From: Euclidia mi
Taxonomy: Eukaryota; Arthropoda; Insecta; Lepidoptera; Erebidae
DNA length: 64,000 nt
Reading direction: 5' to 3'
Assembly (NCBI GenBank): GCA_944739405.2
Contig: OX123199.2
Location: forward strand, 1,911,898-1,975,897
Shown here: piece after piece, positions 53,700-64,000 of the stretch
Layout of the letters: the number at the start of each line of letters is the position of its first letter
Position numbering within the stretch: the first letter of the stretch is position 1
Notes under the pieces: model-generated
What the model was told of the DNA's origin: nothing
Seen by the model: only the letters and a program-made list of their open reading frames with translations
Database searches by the model: none
Position numbers and translations under genes: made by a program

Positions 53700-53972
53700 T
53701 ACGCGGCGGCGATAGCCCAGTGGTGTATGTAACGGACTGCCAAGACGATGGTCTTGGGTTCGATCCCCAGCTACCCCGGGCACACACCTATGACTTTTCG
53801 AGGTTATGTGTGTATTAAAAAATATTAATTAATTATCGCTCGCTTAACAATGTGCCCGGTAGATGGCAATAGGCTCGCCCCCTATTACATTGGGACCGAA
53901 ACATATCTGGTGAAGTGTGGGTGTGTAATACACCTCTGCCTACCCCTTCGGGGATAAAAGGCATGAAGATAT
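53700..53972 (+). mobile_element. Family-1 SINE, near full length
   Basis: The head gcggcgatagcccagtggtg with B box gggttcgatccccagc, a family-3-like core (gacttttcgaggttatgtg), the gggcgagcctattg-type segment in plus orientation (aataggctcgccccctatt) and the terminal ctctgcctaccccttcgggg module are all present. The core shows that families 1 and 3 exchange modules. Confidence 0.8.
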
Positions 53973-54224
53973 GAGAATGACCTTTTAAAATAACATTCAT
54001 TTACCCGTTTCTTCTTTATATTTCATACCTGCAGAAAGTGTAGAAACAGAGGGAGACTGTCTTTTGTAAAATTTACCTTCAAAAAGTGCTGATTTTCAGC
54101 CTGCTTTGAATAAATGACTTTATGGTGATTCTGCTGAATTAAGTCATAAGTTGTGACTGAAGCAGATGGATAAAATAAGGAATACATAATAGGGTAAAAT
54201 ACATACGTAGGACTTCACGATATA

Positions 54225-55112
54225 CCTACAACATTAGTGGTTTGGCTCTCCGCAGCCAAAATGTAAAGCGAGTCAGGACTGGTGACGCGGGAGCAAGCGA
54301 CATATAGGACACCCGCTGCCCTCAATGTCTGCCTCTGCGACTTATTGATGGTCTTCGCGAAGCAAACACTCACGGGGAACTGTATGCGCTTGAATTATGA
54401 GGTATGAGAGGAACGCGTGGTTAAATACTGCCTCGCCGACGCCACAACCCGTAAGAATTTCCTAAATGGTGTGTCTGTGGAGCGAGATGACTTTCAGGCG
54501 GGTCACGTTACACAACTTCGGAGGAGTTAGGTTCCGAAGAAGCATAATCGGGACACCGACCTTCAGCTTGATGCTATGCGCTGGAAGTTCACTTGCTGAC
54601 AGGGAGTTCAGAAATTCCACGGGATAATGTGTGGCGTTTTCTTGCTCGAAGACAGTGTTTATAGAAGTGTAGACCACCTCATTCCTCTCAATTTCCGAGA
54701 GAATGTGGGATACTCCAAGCCATCAAATGTCCTCAGAAAGGCGAAAGACGTTGGGCTTCGGACCGTGTGAAGTAACAACCGCAGAAAATAGCATTCGACA
54801 TTATTTGTGTGTACGGTATAAACTCTACAAAATGCGGTGTCCTTGAAACTTCCCAGAAAACCTTCCACAGAACCTCCTCGTCAACGACGGTTAAATACAC
54901 CCTTTTGTTTGTCGTACGTGTAATATGAAGGCATCTCGTCATACGTAAGGGACCTCCCAAACTGATCGATTTTACAGAGCCTGAAAAATGCCAAGAGAGT
55001 TGTTTGACGCGGATTTTCCAAGTGCTCAGCAACGCTGTCGGCATCAAAATATATGTGCTGGCCGTTCTCTAGACGGTCGTGTAAATGCATTACGGTAGGA
55101 TGCTTCTCATGT
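54225..55112 (-). pseudogene. Helitron replicase-helicase remnant
   Basis: Minus-strand translation gives MHLHDRLENGQHIYFD (55040-55090) and, with shifts, CYFLRLLLHTVRSPTSFAFLR (54733-54810), the segment that precedes the Pif1-like helicase. The frame then jumps to ENATHYPVEFLNSL, LKVGVPIMLLRNLTPPKLCN (54500-54600) and LYVACSRV (near 54300, helicase motif VI). The Walker A and B region between the two blocks is deleted, as are the Rep nuclease and part of the QGQT region. It would have been the C-terminal half of a rolling-circle transposase and cannot unwind DNA now. Confidence 0.8.
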
Positions 55113-55114
55113 AT

Positions 55115-56727
55115 AGAGAATACCAGTATCCGCCAAACCGCTTCAGACGTAACAATAAATGTGGCTGTGTGTGAGTAAAAATAATCTAGCTAGTTCCACA
55201 TCTCACTAATATTTATAAACAGTTAATCCAAACAAAGGTACGTGCTATACGTATATCCCGGAAGACAATTTTTAGCAAGTTTACATGCGACATGAAAATA
55301 TATTAATTAAGAAGCTATAATTACACCAATGTGACCAAAATGTTTATTTTGTACTAACTCTATTACTATTTATTCTGACAGAAATGATGTAAGCAATCAA
55401 GTGTGGCGATGGTGTAGTTAATTAATTAAATAACTTCAACTAATAGTCTTGCTCATCTCTGAAACGAATTAAAAATAAAATTTTAAGAAGAAAATGTACA
55501 ACTCCATCTATGAGTTTTGAAAACAACTATTAACGTCGCCAACATGTTCAAATTTAAATTATTTACATCCAAAAAGGTCTTACACATGTAATTCGACTTG
55601 ATGTTTTTGAACTCTCTTAGATGGCGCTGCATTAAAATTGTCTTAATTCTACTTATATCCAAATAATTATTTTTATCAGCCTAAGTTACTTATATTGCGT
55701 GATTTTTATAGTGTGAAGCTAGCTTATAGCATAGTTAACATAATAACAACATTCAAATATGCATTGTTACAATACACGTTGTTACAGAATGCATTGAAGA
55801 AATATAGGTTCTCTGCTCGTTCCCTGTAGGTCATAGCGTGATAATATGTAGCCTATGTGGTGACCCGACCTTTTGATAATATTTGTGCCAAATTTGAAGT
55901 AAATCCATGCAGTACTTTTTTACTTTAGCCCGGATATAAGGACAAACAGATAAACAGATAAACAGACAAACAGACAAACAGACAAAAATTCTAAAAACTA
56001 TATTTTTGGCCTCGGTATCGATAGTAGATCACACCCCAAGTATTCTTTAAAAAAAATATTCAATGTACAGTTTTGACTTTCCTACCATTTTATTATATGT
56101 ATAGATGACATACAATACGTTTAGCTTATATTGTCGAATTTAAACATAACTTTCTTTTCTTTTATGGTTTATAATAACACAACCTACGTTAAGAAGCAGA
56201 TTATATACTTACTTTAATTTAATAGAATAAAAATACAAGCTCTGATAAATTTTTTTATTTAATTGAAAATAGATATAATGTTTAAAAATCATATAGGTTT
56301 ACAACTTTTACTGTTCATCATTACTTTTCAAATTTCCATAAAGTGGATCTTTTACAAAATCATTAATATAGTTGTCTTAATATGAAAGTCAATTTATAAT
56401 GGACACTTAATTGAGTTAAAACTACAAACCATTTTAAATTAAGCTGCTTAAGGCATCTAGCATCTTGTGAGTACATATCATTGCCTTATAAAATTTTTGT
56501 CTCAAGTTGCAGCGACAGAGCGTCGCCGAGATAGTATTGCTTCCAAATTTGGCTGGTTAGACTTTGTTCACATTGAAGTGTCTAATTGTAGCATATAATA
56601 ATTAAAATTAAGCCCTACACTAGATGTCTTTAGAGCCTAATTTAAATATATTAATTTCATTATCTTAGCTTGAAAATTTAAATCAATATAAGAAGTATTT
56701 AATCTGATCGCTGCTTTATGATTTCAG
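55115..56727. other. AT-rich DNA with a dispersed repeat; exon candidates unproven
   Basis: A dispersed repeat occupies about 55790-56110 (tcatagcgtgataatatgtag, tandem acagacaaacag at 55950-55985, tttttggcctcggtatcg). Near 56457-56595 a 45-codon plus-strand frame (with TERRRDSIASKFGWLDF) ends in TAA. It could be an alternative 3' exon of the gene to the right or chance. Confidence 0.3.
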
Positions 56728-58173
56728 GCTTTAAATATAGGCATTCGAGGTGTTTTGCAATACATCATAGATACATTTGTCGGCGATAGACACTGCTCAG
56801 GCGCTAAGTATGTATGTAAACAATAATTTAGTTCAAGCAAAATAATATAAGCATTTTGTTTTTTTTACTAACTAATAATTTGTTGCAGGTCTTCAATCAA
56901 TAATCCTTTTGAATCAGATGAAGAAGGGCTTTCTACGTCAAAAAACAAAAAAGTTAAGCCTCGCGCAGTTAAAAAACAGCCTCCACAAGCTCCGAAGTTG
57001 AAGAAAAAACCAGCGGTATTGGAAACTGATTCGGAGTCCGAGACCGACACAGGACCAGCCACCATAAAGAAAAAGAAATTAAATGTCTTCCCTGATTCAG
57101 AGGTGAGTCAAAATTAAGTACATATTTAAGCTGTGTTAATTACTGTCTCGTTGGTCCTAAGGCATAATTCGGGCGTGGAATAAGGAAGTCCTGGGTTCGA
57201 TTCCCTGCGGTCGGGCAGTGTCATTGGGTTTTTCTGTTAGGAAATTTTGAGTAGCAGTATAGAGTCTGGATATGTGTGTCTGATATGTCTCTATTACGTG
57301 GGACTAAAATTAACCTGGTGAAACGTGGGTGTAGCAATACACTCCTGCCTACCCTTTCGCAGATATCCCCAGGTATGAGACTATGCATAAATGTCAATTA
57401 GTATGTTTTTGTAGACATAAGAAAGCGATTGTCTCGCTAGTTCAGCGACATAAGTTTGTGTTGATGATGTTCGAGTAAGGTGTCGGGTTCGCTTTCGAGT
57501 AGCCACTAGTACTCGTATTATCAGAAAGTTCTTACTAATAACTCAAATCCGGAACTGTCGTCTATACTCGTCAGACATCAAGTATGTTCCTCCTTTATTA
57601 TGAATCACTAGTCTGTAACACCCTACCAAACTGTTGTTGAGATTATGCTATATATGTGTGTCACGTATTATGTGTATGGGGGCAAGCGATTTAATAAAAG
57701 CTTGTCATGTAGTTAACATATTAGTTAGGTAGATATTTTTCTATTTCTGTCTGTTTGTTACAAATCGTATGTAAACTGTTTGGCTAACGATAAAGTTACC
57801 TAGTTCATACATGGTTGCATACGTCATGAAGCGAATGAAGTAATGTATCTCTTATTTTTATATATTACAGGATGAAGAGGCAGTGCCCGTTCGAGCTGCA
57901 ACATTAAAAAATTTCTTGTCACGTCGTGTAACTTCCGGTAATACATATCAAAGTGATCCAACCAAGCACGGCGAGTATTACGTTGAAGTACGCATCTCAA
58001 ACTGCCACGAATTGGAGGCGATTACAACCAACAGGTGGCAACATTCCTTGATAAGTTTCAAAACTGCTGTGGATACGAAAACACCCACATGGAAAGCAGT
58101 TACCCAGCTGGTATCAACGGTAAAACAAGATTTCCGTAATATTCCTCCGGTTTTGTACCCATCCAAAACTTAA
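56728..58173 (+). CDS. Unrecognised host gene, last three coding exons
   Basis: Exons 56728-56807, 56889-57102 and 57871-58173 are joined by consensus splice sites (ttcag/gtatgt, ttgcag/gtgagt, attacag) with matching phases. They give 198 residues ending in TAA. The first exon encodes LNIGIRGVLQYIIDTFVGDR. The second is basic and Lys/Pro-rich with acidic serine clusters (ESDEEG, ETDSESETD), probably disordered and a CK2-type substrate. The third is a folded-looking domain with TLKNFLSRR, GEYYVEVRIS and TPTWKAVTQLVS, ending PPVLYPSKT. Lys/Arg runs (IKKKK) suggest a nuclear protein. Upstream exons must lie to the left. I cannot name the family. The last intron carries a SINE. Confidence 0.65.
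57130..57395 (+). mobile_element. Family-1 SINE in last intron
   Basis: The head ctgtctcgttggtcctaagg with B box gggttcgattccctgcgg, the core attacgtgggactaaa and a decayed terminal module (ctgcctaccctttcgcaga) lie between exons 2 and 3 of the host gene, in sense orientation. Confidence 0.8.
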
Positions 58174-58361
58174 CTTAAACTCTTTTTCAGATTTGAATAT
58201 TTTTCACATATAATATAAGCGTGTTTTATTGTTCTTATGCTCTCTTTGTCTTTTGAATATTGTTTTATATAATTTAGCGTTTGTTGTTATTATTATAACT
58301 CTATCTAATTTAATCTAATGCAATGTTTTTTACAAGATCTATTTAAATAGGTACATAAAGA

Positions 58362-58650
58362 AAAACTAAAACCAAAAATCAGTAAACCAAAAATCAGTAA
58401 ACCAAAAATCAATAAACGAAAAATCAATAAACCAAAAATCAGTAAACCAAAAATCAGTAAACCAAAAATCAATAAACGAAAAATCAATAAACCAAAAATC
58501 AATAAAACAAAAATCAATAAACAAAAATCAATAAACGAAAAAATCAAAAAACGAAAAATCGATAAACCAAAAATCAATAAACGTAAAAATCAATTAACGA
58601 AAAATCAATAAACCAAAAATCAATAAACGAAATAAACCAAAAATCAATAA
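58362..58650. repeat. 15-bp minisatellite, about 18 copies
   Basis: The unit accaaaaatcagtaa, with c/g and g/a variants and occasional indels, runs head-to-tail. It follows the host gene's stop by about 190 bp. On the minus strand it yields a repetitive LLIFG peptide that is not a gene. Confidence 0.9.
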
Positions 58651-58659
58651 CACAAAAAC

Positions 58660-58930
58660 AATAAAGCAAAACTGAAAGATATGAAGTAAAACTAAGAAAT
58701 AATAGTACTTATAAAATAACAAATTAAAAATAAATAAGTATATTAATATAAAAATATTAATCAAAATCAATTGCTATATAAAATATAAAATAAATGCATA
58801 AAAATCAAATCAAATTATTTAGGTAGTATAATAAATGTTATACAGAAATATTAAAAAACTCATAAATAAAAACTCTATACAATAAATCGAATGACGCAGT
58901 TATTTATACAATAAAAATATATTTTACACA
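58660..58930. other. Very AT-rich spacer
   Basis: It is low-complexity A-rich DNA between the minisatellite and the polymerase-like sequence. I see no terminal inverted repeat of a Polinton here. Confidence 0.3.
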
Positions 58931-59319
58931 AAATGTATTTTTGTCAGCCCTGTAATGTTCACGTAAAACAATATACAAGTCACAAGAAGTCCAACATTCA
59001 TAAGTCTAATTGCTTATTGCAAACTGAACATGACAATGTTCATATAATTGCATGTGCTTTTAAAAATAAAATTGTCAGTTATAAAATAGATACTCAAAAT
59101 AAAACAATTTCACCCAAACAATTTTTCCATGATATTTTGCCCACATGTTACGATTTTATTAAACAGAAGTTAAACATATATACCTCATTAAAAGTTAATT
59201 TTGAATTGTTTGTCTCATATATTTTACCTAAAAATAACGAAATATCACAAGCACACACACAGTCACACACACTCTCACACACACCAATTACACAAACACA
59301 CAGTCTGAGTGTTGTTTAA

Positions 59320-59600
59320 GAACTTCTATATGTATTAATTTATTATATTAATTATATTGATTTGTTAGTAAGTTTATTTATATAGCCACTTAAACAAAAC
59401 AAAACAGATTGTGAAAATTGAACCATTATTTTCTGAATTGTTTTTCATAGGGTGGAAGGTGCTGACGGACTGTAATACAGTTTACACTAGTACAGCCGTC
59501 AAAGGTGACCTCTTTTAGTCTAACACATTTATACGTCATACTTATATACTTACATATGTATAAAATAAGAGCAATTTGTAAAGAATTCAATGAGAAATAA

Positions 59601-59631
<31 letters not shown>

Positions 59632-59638
59632 AAAATCT
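59320..59638 (+). mobile_element. LINE-like 3' tail with ACTT repeats inside polymerase
   Basis: About 320 bp of non-coding DNA ending caatgagaaataaacttac and an ACTT array separate VNFELFVSYILP (left) from SFNTRYEIILRNTDL (right) of the polymerase. The pre-tail AATAAA and simple-repeat end suggest a 5'-truncated LINE. A CACACA expansion (59251-59300) lies at its left edge. Confidence 0.6.
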
Positions 59639-60268
59639 TTTAATACTAGATATGAAATAATTTTACGAAATACTGATTTGACATCCATTTGTAATACATT
59701 TGTCCAAAAAATCATAAAAAAATGTTCAGAGTTTGAACTTTGTGAGTCAGGCTGGACAATCGAATCTATAAGTCATTTAGAAATAAATATTTTAAAATAC
59801 AACCAGCTCGTAATGTTCTTATGTTTCACTACCTAAAAATATTCGTGCAACAAAATCATGTCTAAATATAATTAATTATGACCAACACTGTTTTCTCTGG
59901 AGTATCATAGCGCATTTGTATCCGACTGTGACGAATCCAAATAGAGTAAAATCATATCCACATTATTCGAAAGTTCTGAATATAACTAATATGTCATTTC
60001 CGCCGAGTTTTGAGGATATAAAATTATTTGAAGATTTGAATTCTAATGTGAGTGTAAATATTTATGGTTTGGACTCAAAAAATCATTGTATAAAACAGCC
60101 AAACGAAAATTAACGCATGTGAACTTTCTATATATTCATAAAAAAGGGAAAAATCATTTTTGTCTAATAAAAAAATTTGATAAACTTGTGCATAAACAGT
60201 TAACAAGACATAAGTCAAAAATACATTTATGTGATGAATGTTTCACGTATTTTGATACATAATAAGTA

Positions 60269-60322
60269 GTAGTACGGTTTGCACCCTTGCACATAATTGT
60301 GCAAGGGTGCAAACCGTACTAC
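60269..60322. repeat. Perfect hairpin, 25-nt arms, taat loop
   Basis: 60269-60293 and 60298-60322 are exact reverse complements. The right arm is in frame with the polymerase (leading into VLPDDN before the ExoI region). The left arm is an inverted copy that replaces the expected second half of a C2H2-like finger. Confidence 0.9.
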
Positions 60323-62759
60323 CTGACGACAACACAAAACTTTATTTTTCTAATTTTGAAAGAACCCAAAGAATTCCTATTGTTATTTACGGTGATTTTG
60401 AGAGCTTATTACATGAATATTCAGACAAAAATAAAACTTCATATGTCGAGAATGTTCAAATGCATGCCTTTCTAAACCTGAACTCAATAAATTCGTGTCA
60501 TATAGAGGACCAGATTGTTCAAAGAAATTTATTAAATCAATTATCAGAAACGTGAAAATCTATATATAAATCTTTCACATTCAAAATCAATGGTAATTAG
60601 TGAAAGTGAGCGTAATTCTTTTAACAATGCAAAGAAGTGTTATTTATGTAAAAAAATCTTTTCTGATACAGATATAGTTGTTGCAGATCATGATAATTTT
60701 ACAGGCAAATATCGCGGGCCAGCACATAACAAATGTAATTTAAATGCAAAAAAATGTTCATTTATACCTATAATCTTTCATTTTATTTATGAGTTATGAT
60801 TGTCATCTGTTTATTAAAGAGCTTTCTGCTATTATCGGGCGCATAAATCTAATTCCCAAAAATAAAGAAAAATATATCTCCTTTACAAAATTTATTCCAT
60901 TTGACAGTCAAAATGTAGCTCAGTTAAAGTTTATTGATTCTTTTAATTTTTTAAGTTCAAGTCTAGATAATTTAGTGAAATCAATGAAACCTGAAGATTT
61001 TCGTAACATGCGGAAGTTTTTTAAAGATGAGCAATTATTTAACTTAGTTCGAAAAAAGGGTATTTACTGTTATGATTATATCGATTGCTGGGATCGTTAC
61101 GAAGAAAGTAAATTACCTGATCAAAAGCATTTTTATAATAACCTTACATCTGAAAATATTTCAGACGAAGATTATAGGCATGCGTTAAAAGTGTGGAATG
61201 AATTTGAAATTTCAAATTTAGGAGAATATACTGATCTATATTTAAAATGTGATGTTTTACTTTTATGTGATGAGTTTGAAAAAATTAGATCTATGAGTTT
61301 AACATTTTACAACCTTAATCCGTTTTATTACGTATCGTCACCTTCATTAAGTTGGGACGCTATGTTGCTATATACCGGCATTAATTTAGATTTAATTTCA
61401 GATATCGAAATATATCAAATGTTAGAAAAAGGTATTAGAGGTGGTCTTGCCCAATGCTCATTAAGATATGCAAAGGCAAATAATAAATACCTTCCTAATT
61501 ATAATGATGAGAAATCTGATAGTTATTTAGTATATCTTGATTGTGTAAATTTATATGGTTATGCTATGATGCAAAAGTTACCAACTGGAGACTTTAAATT
61601 TCTCAATGAAACAGAAATAAATAAATTTGATTTAATGGCTGTTCCGAATGATAGTGATAAAGGATTTATACTCGTAGTAGATTTGCATTATCCTTTCGAA
61701 ATACATGACGACCAAGCTGATTTGCCATTGGCAGCTGAAAAGTTTGTACCACCTGGCAGTAAATATCCTAAATTAATTGCTAACTTGTACGACAAGCATA
61801 AATATGTTATTTATTATATTCACTTAAAAGAATGTTTAAAAAATGGTCTCATTTTACTCAAGATTCATAGAATATTATCATTTAATGATGATACATTTTT
61901 AGCACCCTACATATTATTAAATACAACATTACGCCAGCAGGCAAGTTCAGATTTTGAAAGCGATTTTTTTAAAAAGCAAAATAATTCTATTTTTGGCAAA
62001 ACAATAGAAAATAAAAGGAAACAAGTCGACGTCAAATTAGTAAATGTTTGGAAAGATACATTAAATAAAACTAATAAAATATGTGGTGCAGAAAAATACA
62101 TAAGCGCCCCAAATTTTAAAAATTGCAATTCAATTACAACAAACGAAAATTATCCTTGATCGTCCAATTTACATCGGTTTTACAATTTTAGAACTAGCTA
62201 AGTCTCATTTGTATAATTTTCACTATTCTGTAATGAAACGTATTTACAAAAATAGTATTAAACTATGTTATACTGATACTGACAGTCTCTTGTACTTAAT
62301 ACACACAGAAGACTTTTATAAGGACATGAAAAAACATATTAAATATTTTGATACAAGCAACTTTGAAAACAAGAAATGTAATATGCCTAAAGTCAACTGT
62401 AAAATACCAGGTTTTTTTAAGGATGAAATGGGTGGTGATGTCATATCTGAATTTGTTGGTTTAAGAGCTAAATTATACTGTATAGATTCAATAAATACCT
62501 CAATTAGAAAAGCTAAAACTATAAAAAAATCCGTTACTAAAAAACTTAATATTAAACATTATAAAAGAACTTTACAAGCGACGAATGACGAATGTCTAAG
62601 AGAAAATATGTGTATAATTCGATCAAAAAACCATAATATTTTTACTCAAAAAATTAATAAAATTGTACTTAGTAGAGATGATGACAAACGACAAATACTG
62701 CAAGATGGTTGTAAAACTTTACCTTGGGGGCATTATAAAACTGTATTTTAGATGAATGT

Positions 62760-63064
62760 TTATATTAAATGCATTATTATGAATACCTAGTATGTAAACT
62801 ATGTTTTTATTTGTTGTATGTAATAAAAGTTATGTTCCTATATAAAAGTTGTTTTATAATATTGTAAGATAATATAGCATTGGATTAAAGTTCCATTATG
62901 AATGTGTGCAAATTGTACTAAAGTAAATTATATTTAATAAATAAATACATTATAAACAAATGAATTTTTTTATAAACGTTACCCTCACCTTTCACAATGT
63001 AGGTACAATGATCCTTGGACACTGCTTAGTTGTATTATAGAATATGCAATGCATATCGTTAGAA
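62760..63064. other. AT-rich DNA, nothing recognised
   Basis: There is no coding frame. aataaaag near 62821 may be the old polyadenylation region of the polymerase-like sequence. Confidence 0.35.
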
Positions 63065-63067
63065 ATA

Positions 63068-63333
63068 CCTACATGCATACATAGCCTTGCACCTATGACC
63101 CTAAGAGGTAGGCAGAGGTGTATTTCTACACCCACTTTCCGTCTCATATTTTGGTCCCACATAATAGGGGGCGAGCCTATTACCGCACCGGTCACATTTC
63201 TAGACTCCATGCTCCTACTGAGAATTTCCTAACAGAAAAACCCCATAACACTTTGCCTCGACCCGGGAATCGAACCCGGGACCTCCCGATCCCACGCGCA
63301 CATTAATGCCGCGGGATCAGTGAGGCAGGCAAC
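63068..63333 (-). mobile_element. Family-1 SINE
   Basis: The minus-strand copy has the head (complement of ccgcgggatcagtgaggcag), B box in cgacccgggaatcgaacccggg, and core and terminal module (complement of taagaggtaggcagaggtg). It is nearly complete. Confidence 0.8.
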
Positions 63334-63402
63334 GTTATCAATACCTCAATAGGAAAATAAATAAAACGGCTATATGTAGAGTTAATTTATATCATATATT
63401 TT

Positions 63403-63847
63403 TTAAAACATTTCCACTTTATTTATATTATTACTAATTTTTTTAATAAGAGTCTCAGTAATGTCCATAATTTCGTCATAATTTTCACGCACCACATACT
63501 GAATACTTACACTAGCATTATTATTGTCACTTATAAAATCACTTTCACAATCGTCCTTGACGTCAAATATTTGAAGTTTAATAATGTGTTTGCCTTTCGA
63601 TCCATTTCGACGAATTATGTATGATGATGATGAGTCCGTTGAAAGTTTCCTCTTCCTCGTCTTTTTTAATGTTGGAGCTTGGTTATCATTATTTACGAGT
63701 CGATTTGCATTTAGACGCCGGTGGTTTGCCGACTCTTCAAAATATGAGCTGCAATTTTGCCCACAGTAGAACAGAGGCGAGTTAATATTCGAATCCTCAG
63801 GCTGTAAAAATATAAATAAAGGAATTTAATAACAAGAAATAGGAAAC

Positions 63848-63880
<33 letters not shown>

Positions 63881-63988
63881 GTAGGCACTTAGCTAAATAC
63901 TGACCTCGAATAATCTGTTCTGCTCTTGTTGAACATTATTTTCATTTACATTATCCGTAACAGGGCTGTAGGATGGTGAGATAGACAT
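63403..63988 (-). CDS. Unrecognised small host gene, two exons
   Basis: On the minus strand the ATG at 63988 opens MSISPSYSPVTDN. The exon ends with GAG at 63905 before gtcagt, and an acceptor (tttttacag) precedes 63801, where PEDSNINSPLFYCGQNC continues in phase 0. The frame runs to TAA at 63403-63405, giving 160 residues. It has a possible zinc-binding CGQNC, a basic nuclear-localisation-like KKTRKRK followed by STDSSSS, and a C-terminal part with HIIKLQIFDVKDD and YDEIMDITETLIKKI that may be helical. Additional 5' exons may lie beyond the window. The gene converges on the one ending at 58173. No family recognised. Confidence 0.6.
63857..63881. repeat. TA microsatellite in intron
   Basis: Alternating t/a run within the intron of the minus-strand gene. 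Confidence 0.95.
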
Positions 63989-64000
63989 TCGGAAAAAGAA

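Larger units (their letters stand above)
58933..62754 (+). pseudogene. Polinton-type protein-primed DNA polymerase B, frameshifted
   Basis: The N-terminus has a C2H2-like finger (CQPCNVH). The conserved block CFLWSIIAHLYP lies near 59890. A second finger (CDECF, 60234) is cut by a hairpin. Exonuclease motif ExoI (IYGDFES) is at 60385-60405. A zinc/endonuclease VII-like block (CYLCKK, ADHDNFTGKYRGPAH) spans 60630-60735 and ExoII (SYDCH) is at 60791. Polymerase motif A (DCVNLYGYAM) is near 61540, motif B (KKQNNSIFGK) near 61975 and motif C (YTDTDS) at 62270-62287. The C-terminus ends TLPWGHYKTVF. Frames change near 60550, 60785 and 62155, and stops mark the N-terminal third. This is family B polymerase of Polinton/Maverick or bidnavirus type. 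No integrase, ATPase, protease or capsid gene lies in the window, so it is a fragment or a captured gene. Confidence 0.85.

Noticed and set aside
58305..58577. 90-codon minus-strand frame rich in LLIFG
   Set aside because: It is a translation of the 15-bp minisatellite, whose period is divisible by three.
58362..58650. CRISPR-like array
   Set aside because: The repeats are contiguous 15-bp units without spacers in a eukaryotic genome. It is a minisatellite.
62760..63990. Further Polinton genes (integrase, ATPase, protease, capsid)
   Set aside because: I looked on both strands to the window end and found only a SINE and the small two-exon gene.

Overview
This is a repeat-dense, AT-rich stretch of a eukaryotic, almost certainly insect genome. 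The mixture of tRNA-derived SINEs, CR1/RTE/R4-type LINEs, Helitron ends, PIF/Harbinger, mariner and hAT remnants is what I would expect of a moth or butterfly (Lepidoptera). That assignment rests on remembered repeat families, not on a search. Coding DNA of the host is scarce: a three-exon 3' end of an unrecognised gene (56728-58173, +), a two-exon small gene at the right edge (63403-63988, -), and one possible terminal exon (42573-42725, +). Almost everything else that is interpretable is transposable-element sequence.

Layout. 1-5.9 kb: AT-rich DNA with minisatellites, SINEs and a possible solo LTR. 5.9-9.9 kb: a CR1-like LINE on the minus strand whose 905-codon endonuclease/reverse transcriptase ORF has no break. 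10.7-13.1 kb: a MITE, then a decayed THAP-domain transposase cut by a SINE and by hairpin-forming rearrangements. 13.3-24.3 kb: SINEs, MITEs, LINE scraps and one GC-rich island. 24.3-26.8 and 36.2-38.8 kb: two copies of one dispersed repeat, each split by a different DNA transposon. 26.8-33.2 kb: a four-layer nest, in which an RTE-like LINE holds an R4-like LINE, which holds a 4.3 kb DDE transposon with a SWIM-type zinc finger, which holds a SINE and a MITE. 33.9-42.1 kb: LINE fragments, a Harbinger remnant, and a hAT-like element with subterminal repeats carrying a captured LINE RNase H piece. 44-46 kb: a cluster of perfect hairpins and simple repeats. 46.8-52.3 kb: a Dong/R4-type LINE bounded by TAA repeats and a second LINE interrupted by a 1.9 kb mariner-like element with long terminal inverted repeats. 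54.2-55.1 kb: a Helitron helicase remnant. 58.9-62.75 kb: a frameshifted Polinton-type protein-primed DNA polymerase B lying between two convergent host genes.

Two themes run through the window. First, insertions are nested so cleanly that, for several of them, deleting the element plus one target-site copy puts the interrupted coding frame back together, which fixes boundaries and relative ages. Second, there is a recurrent class of perfect, short-loop inverted duplications (arms of about 20-40 nt, loops of 0-8 nt). Several interrupt identifiable coding frames, so the original arm and the copied arm can be told apart. They look like strand-switching replication scars, or possibly assembly artefacts, rather than transposons.
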